NCBI GenBank assembly: GCA_001724265.1
Contig: MEDY01000060.1
Location: 37,339 to 101,338, forward strand
Length of the DNA: 64,000 nucleotides
From: Rhizaria sp. SCN 62-66
Lineage: Eukaryota > Rhizaria, unplaced
Direction of reading: 5' to 3'
Position 1 is the first letter of the stretch. Every line of letters begins with the position of its first letter. Below are positions 56,863-64,000 of this stretch, piece after piece. The position numbers and the translations under genes are program-made. Under the pieces are notes generated by a model that made no database searches, was not told the DNA's origin, and worked only from the letters and a program-made list of their open reading frames with translations.

Positions 56863-59800
56863 ATGCAGAACCGACCGACCGGATTTCTGGGATACACAAA
56901 GTCCCCGAGCGGTGAGACGCTGCTGCTGCTATGGAAAGCGCGTATGACAACGATGTCCACCTCCTCGACGTACTACGGTGATGTGATCTGTGATCGCAAG
57001 CGTCAGGACGCTATGGTGTCGGACATGATCTCTCGCACAGTGGCCGAGAAGACTGCCGGTCTGTTGGCCTACGTCGCTGAGACCGATAAGCGTGCCAAGA
57101 AGGACGACGGCAAGAAGGACAAGAAGGATAAGAAAGACAAAAAGGACAAGAAGGACGCCAAGTCCGACAAGGCCGCAGCAGCAGCTGACAAGAAGGACAA
57201 GAAGGACAGTAAGACCTCCAGCAGCGACAAGAAGTCATCATCTTCTTCGTCTTCAAAAGACGCCACCAAGGACGACAAGGAGACTACTGCGAAGCCCGAC
57301 GCGCCCGTAGTGAAGACCGCCACGAGCGCCGACCCCGATGCCTCCTCTGCTGCTGGTGTCACGGCTGCAACAACTGCAACTGCAACTGCAACTACGAATG
57401 TCGCGCCTGTGACTGTGAGCGCCCATGCGCCGCCGGCGTCGTTTTACACCCGCACGCTGTTTGCATCCGTTCCTTCGTCGACGTTTCTTGAGGAGTTTGA
57501 CAAAGAGTCTGCCGCCGCCGTCACTGCTGCTGCCAAGGCCGCCGCTGCTGCTGAGGAGGAGGAGGAGGAGGACGACGACGACGACGACGAGGACGAAGAC
57601 GATGACGACGATGATGATGACGATGACGACGACGACCTGGCTGGTATGCTTGCCGCCGCAGCCGCAGCCGGCAAAAAGTCCGACGCCAAGAAGGACAAAA
57701 AGGACAAAAAGGACAAGAAAGACAAGAAGTCTCGCCGGAGCAAGAAGAAGAAGTCTAAGTCCACCCCACCGCCGAAGCCCGTCTTGCATTACGTGCACAA
57801 GGCGCGCAACGACCTCCGCACACTGCTCGCCGCCCGCAAGCGCGTGCAATACCTCACGCGTTCCGTGTACGCCGCCGCTGCAGAGGGCGACGTCACGAGT
57901 ACCACTGGTTCCGCCGACAGTGCGGGTGGTCCGCGCGCGATTGTGACCGCGCCGCGCGCGCCGCTGACTGTGCTCGCGCCCGTCCCTTGGTGTGCGGCGC
58001 ACCGTCTGGCGCTGCACATGCGCACGGCCCCGGGGGCCGATGGCGCGCTGCGTTGGGTCAGCGTGCGCCAAGTCCTCGCCGCCGCCGCCGCCGCGCGCCG
58101 CGCCGCTGCCGCCAGTGACGACGGGGCAGTACCGGACGTGCGCGTGTCTGCGTGGCGTGAGGGCGAGGACTCGTATGCGCTACCTGCCGCGCCGTTCTCG
58201 CGCAAGGCGGGGACTGGCGGCGTTGTGTCGACGGAGGAAGCGGTGGCGGAGGACGATGCTGAGATCACGCTTACAACGCAGTTCCAGGCATTGCTGATGT
58301 CGCCCCCCGTTGCCGACGCGCTCGCCGCCGTGGCCAGTCTGGAGCTCGAGCCTGAGACCGAGTCTGAGTCAGATTCAGACTCGGACTCGGACTCTGACAA
58401 CGAAGACGGCCCAAGTCACGGGCACGGTCTCAGCCAGGGCCAGAGTCAAAAAGACAAGAAGTCGGAGGCGGAGGCGGAGCTTGCGGCGGAACAACAGCGC
58501 AAACTCGCGGCTTTCGCGGCGCAACAGGGCTCGATCAACGTCTTCCGCTGCCGTAGGTGTCGCCGTGTGCTGTTCACTGAGCGCGATCTCGTTGCACACG
58601 AGCCGCTTGACCTCGTGGTAAGTCAGTTGTCACCCACGAACGACGCATATGATCCGCATTGTTCCTCATTAAATCTGCTCTATCTTGACTATCTATGCCG
58701 TTCCGTGTCTACATTATTTTTTCATAACTCATATGTTAACATTCTTTTAAATTCTTGGTTTTATATTTTGATCTTCAAATATATCTCTCACATCTCTCAA
58801 CTTGTGCTATGTTTACGCAGGCGCTTGGCGAGCGTCGCCGCGCGCAGGCCGCAGACCAGGCCCGCGCTGCCGTGCTGCGCGTGGTCAAATCCGACCACGA
58901 GTCTCGCATGCGTGCCCTGTTAGCGCAGTCAAAGACCGCGGCTCGCCAGCTGCAGGCCGTGGAGCAAGCGATCGTTGACCGTGAAGTGCGTCGCTTACAG
59001 GCCGAGGACGCTGCGATCCTGGCACAGGACTCCCGTGGCGGCGGCGGCGGCGGCGGGCACGGTGTCGGTGTAGATATGATTGAGCCCGAGGACGGGGACG
59101 AGTTTTACACCATCGACGGCGACGGCGACGGCGAGAACGCCTGGGACGGGCTCGACAACAACGGCGACGGCGACGACGATGAAGAAGATAAGGATGGCGA
59201 CGATGACGACGATGAGTACGGCGACGCTGCTGACGACAGCGGAACCCTCGAAGAGCGCCGCGCGCGCCACGAGGCGACGATCGCCCGGCTCGAGCAGGCT
59301 GTCGCCCGCGAGCGCACGCGATTCCAGCGCGAACTCCGCCGCGAGCGCGAGCGCTTCGATGCCGCCTCCGCCGCTGCCGCCGCCGCCGCGGGCACCGAGT
59401 CGAACGAGTCCGTCGGCGCCTTCGAGTCGCCGGCGCTGCTGCCCGGTCTGGGCGGCGGGTTGTCGACCAAGCCGGACCGTTTGCGCACCGTGGGTGCGTC
59501 GGCGCCGCTGTTCCGCGGCAAAGGCTCGCACAAGTCTATCGTGCCCGGGCTCGCCGCGCTTCCGCCGGCGTCGGCGTCGGGAACAGTGGGCCCACGCGAG
59601 GGCGTGCGCGCGCGCGGCCGCTGGCAGACCGCGGCGGACGACGACGACCCTGCCGCCGCCGCCGCCGCCGCCGCTAAGAGCACCGTGGGGCGGCTGGCGT
59701 GTACGTCGTACTTCCTCACCTCAGAGCGGCCGCTGCGCGCACTGGCTCCGTTTTCTGACCCCGCGGGCGGGCCCATCGCGTGCCCCGGCTGCGCGGCGAC

Positions 59801-60212
59801 CGTGGGTTGCTACAGGTGGGGTGGCGAGCAGTGCTCCTGCGGCGCGTGGGTTGTGCCCGGGATGCGCGTGCAGCACGCCGCTGTGCACAAGCTCTCGTTC
59901 GACCTCTCCGCTGCAGCTGCAGCCGGTGCGCCAGCTGCCGCTGCCTCAGCATCTGCCTCCACGACTGCGTCTGCGTCGACACCGGCGACCACAGAGGGTG
60001 CCGAGTCTGCTGCGGCGGCCGCTGCGCCTGCGCCTGCTGTTGCTGCTGCTCGTGAGGCGACGGCTGCAGCGGCGGCGGTGCCCGTTGCACCGGTGCGTGT
60101 CGGCGCGGGCGTCGGTGTCGGTGTGCGGCGGCTGGCTGCAGTCAGGCCGCCGGTGCGCAAGCCTGTCGTGGCGCCCACGGCAGCGCCTGACGCGGCGAAC
60201 AAGCCTGAATGA
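56863..60212 (+). CDS. Yvh1/DUSP12-like zinc-binding protein without phosphatase domain (2 exons)
   Basis: Exon 1 is 56863-58617 and exon 2 is 58821-60212, phase 0, donor GTAAGT, acceptor TACGCAG; 1048 residues. The recognisable part is the C-terminal zinc domain of Yvh1/DUSP12: VFRCRRCRRVLFTERDLVAHEP near 560-580, CTSYFLTSERPL, then IACPGCAATVGCYRW and GEQCSCGAWVVPGM near 905-930. In yeast this domain alone supports 60S ribosome maturation by helping release Mrt4. The rest does not show the dual-specificity phosphatase loop (HC-x5-R). Instead there is PTGFLGYTKSPSGETLLLLW, Lys/Asp repeats, an acidic run of 28 residues and a coiled coil between the two zinc halves. The stop is TGA. Confidence 0.72.
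57103..57153 (+). repeat. Tandem repeat coding Lys-Lys-Asp
   Basis: Repeated 9-bp units coding KKD in the Yvh1-like gene; a second block lies at 57690-57729. Confidence 0.75.
57553..57636 (+). repeat. GAG/GAC/GAT repeat coding 28 acidic residues
   Basis: Six GAG codons followed by GAC/GAT codons with two GAG/GAA interruptions, in the Yvh1-like gene. Confidence 0.9.
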
Positions 60213-60465
60213 GTCCGGTGAATGCGCAGTCAGAACGTTATGTGGACCGGGAGGTGCATGGTTTAAGTGAACGTGTTGATGCAACACGGACACGAAGCGT
60301 GTGGCCTCTGAAAGATGGCCATGTTTTATGAACACTAAATAAAGCAACAACAAAACTATTTGTGGATTGTCTGAAAGGTGTTAAATTGACGTGTATTAAA
60401 ACTATGTAGATTGAATCTCTCTAAGTAACGTGAACTCATTGTTTCACTTGCGTTGTCATAACCTC
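60213..60465. other. Convergent spacer with AATAAA at 60338-60343
   Basis: About 250 bp between converging 3' ends. The AATAAA lies 126 bases after the Yvh1-like stop and is a candidate polyadenylation signal. Confidence 0.4.
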
Positions 60466-61353
60466 TTAAACAGCAGCACCCTCCGCCGCCGTATCATCAC
60501 AAGCTGTTTCCTCACTCGCTGCAGTCTCCGCAGCCTTGCACGCGGCCTCCGCGACAGCAGCTGCATCCTCCTGTGACAGATCAAAGTCAAGCCGCGCGGT
60601 ATCAAGATTCTGCAACAGGAGCTCGCTGTTGGGCGTGTCATTCTCATCCCAGCGCGCCTCGCTGGCCGGCAGCGTCGCGCAGATCCCCGCGGCCCAGTTG
60701 CGCCGCGCGCCGCGGCGGCGACACTCGTCCAGCGGACACCGCAGCAGCGTCCGGAGCGCAAACCAAGGCGTCACGGCCTCGCGCCAGGGAGACAGCTCCA
60801 GCAGCAGGTACAGCCCCTCAACGAGCGCCACACGGCACGCGCGCGCGGGCGGCAGCGCGGCGGCGCCCGGGGAAGGGTCCTTAAGCGCGTGGTCCCACCC
60901 GGGCGCCGCCACGGGGCCCGGCTCGGTGGCGACGGCGTGCAACGTGCGGCAGAGGGCCAGGGGGTCGAACGTCCAATGCGCGCCGCGGCGTGCGTGCGCA
61001 AGTGCGGGGGACGGAAACTAGTCCAGAGTGGACCGGGGCAAGTGGAAACCGTCCATGGGCAGCACGGTGCACGCCTGGATGGGTGGGGCGTCTGTGGAGG
61101 AGTCGGCGGCCGCATTGGCACTCGGCGATGAAGAAGCACGGGCACGGGCGCGTTGGGCGGCAACAGCGTTGGCGAGACTGCAGAGGTGGCCGGCAAGAGT
61201 CGTCTTGCCGGAGGCACAGGGGCCAACGAGGGCCACAAGCCAACGCTCGCGGCCGGGAGGCAGGGGCGTCTAGGAGAGCTCGACAATGCGCTCAACGAGC
61301 GCCGCTGCCGTCGCAGTCGTCGGTAGCGCGATCACCGCGTCTGAGATAGACAT
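60466..61353 (-). CDS. P-loop kinase of the YFH7 / uridine-kinase-like family, with two in-frame UAG codons
   Basis: 295 residues when the two UAGs (codons 28 and 112) are read. Walker A GPCASGKTT is at 44-52. The family block PMDGFHLPRSTLD, UAG, FPSPALAHARRGAHWTFD spans 99-130; yeast Yfh7 and plant homologues share MDGFHL..RRG....TFD. Downstream are DHALKDPSPGA and ALVEGLYLLLEL, both typical, then the lid RRGARRN and a short acidic tail. The family phosphorylates a small metabolite, related to uridine kinase and phosphoribulokinase; the substrate is unproven. The whole frame is intact apart from the UAGs, and family motifs lie on both sides of each. The ATG at 61353 is the first in frame. 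The stop is TAA. Confidence 0.85.
61018..61020 (-). other. In-frame UAG codon 112 of the YFH7-like kinase
   Basis: TAG sits inside one continuous conserved motif, between MDGFHLPRSTLD and FPSPALAHARRG. There is no room for an intron. The homologous position varies between families (Leu in yeast Yfh7 as I recall it, Ala or Gln elsewhere), so the amino acid is not fixed by this site. Confidence 0.85.
61270..61272 (-). other. In-frame UAG codon 28 of the YFH7-like kinase
   Basis: TAG lies in the N-terminal helix region, after LVERIVELS and before TPLPPGRERWLVALVG, 15 codons ahead of Walker A. The frame is open from the ATG at 61353. CTCCTAG resembles a splice acceptor, so this site alone is less decisive than codon 112. 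Confidence 0.7.
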
Positions 61354-61658
61354 CTGACTTCTCGGCGTCTAAGAAAAAAAAAAGTACAAAAATGGGTTAC
61401 AAAGGAAATTAGCTTGTTCAATGACTTGTAGGGAAAATAGAGGCAAAGATATGGCGACTTCATTTCTACTCGGTCCTCGCCTCGGCGTACATGACCCCCC
61501 TCATGGAGCAAACCAACCATTGTCTAACTTGATACTCGCGACAGAGTCCGTCAAGAGAGATAAAAGCTGTGATTCGGAACAGAAACGCTAGTTTTTAACT
61601 TGTCTTGTTTATTATACTTCAAGAAGCCTCGCTCTAGTCCCTGTGAGCTTGCAAGACC
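61354..61658. promoter_or_regulatory. Divergent promoter region, kinase / PGAP2-like gene
   Basis: About 305 bp of AT-rich DNA between divergent genes. No specific element recognised. Confidence 0.35.
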
Positions 61659-63213
61659 ATGTCTGACTACGAGGACGATCGCCCTCTGATGACGGGTCTG
61701 CAGACGCACCAGGCTTCCTATATGGCCTCCTCGTCCTACGCTGACGTCTCTCCGGCCGAGCACACGGAGCAGTCTTTCACCTTGACAATGTCTGCTGGTC
61801 GTGGCGTCATGTTCTGCCTGGTCGGCATCTCGGCCAGTTTCCTGCTCGCGCTGGCCTGGGTCATGGCCACCGACGCCGCGCATGTCACGCGTACGCACTG
61901 TCGCGTCGCAAACTGGCTGCCCTCGTTTTCCGCCGTCATCGGACACTCCTACATTACCGTACGTTATTGTACTGTCATCCGCCGACTGCACTTTGTTGCC
62001 TGTCCACCTATCATGGACAGCTGACGAACAAATATCTCTTTTTCGCATATCACATGCTCACTCGCTCTTGAACTCTTTCGTGACATCATTATTGCGTATT
62101 ACTCTTACGTGGGCATAGTCCGCGCTGTGGCGCACCGGCGTGTGCATTATCTTCACGATCCGCTGCGCGAGCGCGTTTATCTACCACTACTGGTACGCCC
62201 CGCCCTCCGCCGTCTCCGTTTCATCTTTCGCCCCGCAGACCTCGTCCTTCGCCGCGTCGGCCACGGCCGATGACCTGTGGGGCGGGCCCTGGCTCTGGCG
62301 GCTCTCGCTGCTGCACTCTGCGCTTATTGTGCTGGAGAACGTGTCGCTGCTCGAGCTCACCAGTATCACTTCGAAGGACTCTGGTTCGACGCACGAGATC
62401 TTCTTCATCCTCTTCATCGTCGCCGCAACGACGGGCATGCTGCTGCAGTTCCCGCTGCTCAACCGCAAGATCGACACCCTCACCGCGCTCGCAGTCGCGG
62501 GTGGCTCCGACCCTGGCGCCCCCGCGCTCAGCCTCAACGCGACCATGGGCAGTCAAGGGACCGTGGGCGCCACTCAAGGGGGGACTGGGACCGTGAGCGC
62601 CGCAGTGGCGGCGGGCGCGGCCGCGACCGTGGCGCGTCTGCAGCGCTCGCGCATGTACAAGTCCGCCTTTTGCGTGCTGTGGCTGGGGCTGCTGTGCGCT
62701 GCGGCGTATCTGTTTCAGCGCCACAACGCGATGTGCGAGCCCGGGATCTACTCGCTGTTCGCTCTGTCGGAGTACTTCCTCGTCGCGTCAAACATCGCGT
62801 TCAATTCGACGCTCGCGATGGACGTGCCCGGGGGCGCGTACACGTTTACGATGCCGCACTACAGCCTCGCGCAGTCAGGCGGCGCGCTGTCCGGCTCACA
62901 GTCACTCCCGCAGTCGCAGTCTCACTACATGCGGGCCCGGTCTGCGGTGGCTGCGCGCGGCGGAGGGCGGGCGCTCGTTGGCGCGGCGGCGGCCATCGGT
63001 GTCGCCGGCGTCAGCGGTGTCACGGGTACTGGGGCATCCTGGGACGGCGATGGAACCGCTGACAGTGACGGCGCTGGCGCTGTGAGTCGCGCTGGACCTG
63101 GTGTTGGGGCCGGTGGTGCTGGGGCTGCGTTCGTGGCTGGGGTGGGCGCTGTGGGGGCGGAGCCCGTGGCACGGGGCGGCTGGCGCGGCGTCGGAGCAAA
63201 GGCGGGGATGTGA
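61659..63213 (+). CDS. PGAP2-like (Frag1/DRAM/Sfk1 family) membrane protein (2 exons)
   Basis: Exon 1 is 61659-61958 (donor GTACGT) and exon 2 is 62119-63213 (acceptor GGCATAG), phase 0; 464 residues. Family features in order: a first membrane helix (VMFCLVGISASFLLALAWVM), lumenal C-RVANWLPSFSAVIG with the NWLPS-SA-IG signature, ALWRTGVCIIFTIRC, SALIVLENVSLLELTSITS, STHEIFFILFIVAATTGM and RHNAMCEPGIYSLFALSEY, then SNIAFNSTLA. PGAP2 acts in the Golgi in fatty-acid remodelling of GPI anchors. The loop after LLNRK and the C-terminus (about 110 Gly/Ala-rich residues) are longer than usual. The stop is TGA. Confidence 0.85.
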
Positions 63214-63666
63214 GGAAGCGTGATACAAGTGCGAGAATAGTGAACAGATGACAGTTTGAGTACAGTTCATGTCGAGTTAAGATGGCCAAAGATGAAGTGG
63301 TTTAAACACGCAATACAGCCATAGAAAGTCGTTGTAGGTTTGTTAAGAAAGTGGTGTCAACAATAATGTATTCCTTTTCATACAAATAGTCACGAATCGC
63401 GCACCTCGCGTCCGTTAATCAGTCCCTCCGGTCCACGCGTAGTCGCACGCGAACAACACAATACACACAGGATAGTATTTGCGTGTGTAGGCGAGCCCGC
63501 ATCTGACTTGCGCGCCATTGCGCGGCGTCGTAAGTGGTGGCGTTACATATCCGCCGCGCGCGTTAGCTGAGCTCGTGTCCGTATTCAGTCATTTGCACTC
63601 AGCTGCAGCAGCTCATTTAGTTCGTACACTGTAATGATTCGTTAAAAAGTCATCGGGTGAGTGCAC
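63214..63666. other. Convergent spacer
   Basis: About 450 bp between the PGAP2-like and S-adenosylmethionine synthetase 3' ends. A GC-rich patch near 63480-63590 shows only short hairpins; no tRNA fold found. Confidence 0.45.
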
Positions 63667-64000
63667 TTAGAGCTCGAGCTTCTTGGGAGTCTCCCAGGTG
63701 AAGTCAGAGTCGGCGCGGCCGAAGTGGGAGTAGCACGCAGTCTTGGAGTAGACAGGGCGGAGAAGCTGGAGGTCCTTGATGATCATACCAGGGCGCATGT
63801 CGAAGTTCTTATTGACGATGGCGAGGAGCTCAGCGTCAGTGCGGCCATCGAGGGCAGAGCCGTACGAGTCGACGTGGATCGAGATGGGCTTGGCGACACC
63901 AATGGCGTACGAGAGCTGGACGAGGACGCGGCGGCAGAGCTTGGCAGCGACGAGGGACTTAGCGACCCAGCGGGCAGCGTAAGCAGCAGAGCGGTCGACC
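63667..64000 (-). CDS. S-adenosylmethionine synthetase, C-terminal part (5' end outside window)
   Basis: The last 110 residues are present. They begin [18 protein letters not shown], the strongly conserved block of the C-terminal domain, and include [40 protein letters not shown] and [12 protein letters not shown], ending TPKKLEL and TAA. The enzyme makes S-adenosylmethionine from methionine and ATP. Codon choice is heavily biased to C-ending codons, as in the protease gene, suggesting high expression. The gene is cut by the window edge, not truncated by mutation. Confidence 0.95.
   Translation of the reverse strand, partial: VDRSAAYAARWVAKSLVAAKLCRRVLVQLSYAIGVAKPISIHVDSYGSALDGRTDAELLAIVNKNFDMRPGMIIKDLQLLRPVYSKTACYSHFGRADSDFTWETPKKLEL

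Noticed and set aside
60466-61353. YFH7-like kinase as a pseudogene with two nonsense mutations
   Set aside because: No frameshift, all motifs intact, and the only stops are TAG, the codon missing from every gene end in the window.

Overview
This is a eukaryotic nuclear window: GC-rich, intron-poor, alanine/serine/glutamine-rich protein genes separated by clearly AT-rich spacers, with short (about 120-200 bp) GT-AG introns whose donors are mostly GTACG. The gene set (IFT74, IFT81, the dynein-arm assembly factor DNAAF4, mitochondrial GatA, GCN1, CTF18, a PGAP2-like GPI-remodelling protein, a ZIP transporter, a papain-type protease) fits a flagellated, mitochondriate unicellular protist. I cannot name the species. 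The standard code does not fit the data well: four in-frame UAG codons lie inside otherwise intact genes (two in a YFH7-type P-loop kinase, one in DNAAF4, one at the start of CTF18). None of the 21 gene ends I can read uses TAG (13 TGA, 8 TAA). The simplest reading is that UAG is a sense codon here, with Gln or Leu the leading candidates, and UAA and UGA still terminate.

Layout. 0.8-7.2 kb: SAYSvFN/SEC-C membrane protein (+), then IFT74 and IFT81 side by side on the minus strand, then a small histone-fold (TAF13-like) gene (+). 7.8-18 kb: CTF18 clamp-loader subunit (+), a Q-rich tail-anchored protein (-), GatA (+) and a MaoC-type double-hotdog protein (+). 18.8-24.4 kb: RMD1/DUF155 protein (-), an unknown tail-anchored coiled-coil protein (+) and a sphingomyelin-synthase-like protein with an altered catalytic motif (-). 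24.9-30.1 kb: five-exon DNAAF4 with an unusually long C-terminal extension. 30.1-36.8 kb: gene-poor AT-rich DNA around a polyQ C2H2 zinc-finger gene, with a candidate structured RNA near 30.8 kb. 36.8-44.6 kb: ZIP transporter and a 1672-residue low-complexity protein (both -). 45.4-60.2 kb: papain-like protease, GCN1, and a Yvh1-like zinc protein lacking a phosphatase domain (all +). 60.5-64 kb: YFH7-like kinase (-), PGAP2-like protein (+) and the 3' end of S-adenosylmethionine synthetase (-), cut by the window edge.

Three flagellar genes sit within 30 kb, and IFT81/IFT74, the two halves of one heterodimer, are immediate neighbours on one strand. Other genes cover chromosome cohesion and replication, stress-translation control, ribosome maturation and membrane or GPI-anchor lipids, with no sign of operons. 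All assignments come from reading motifs and recalling family sequences; no database search was run.
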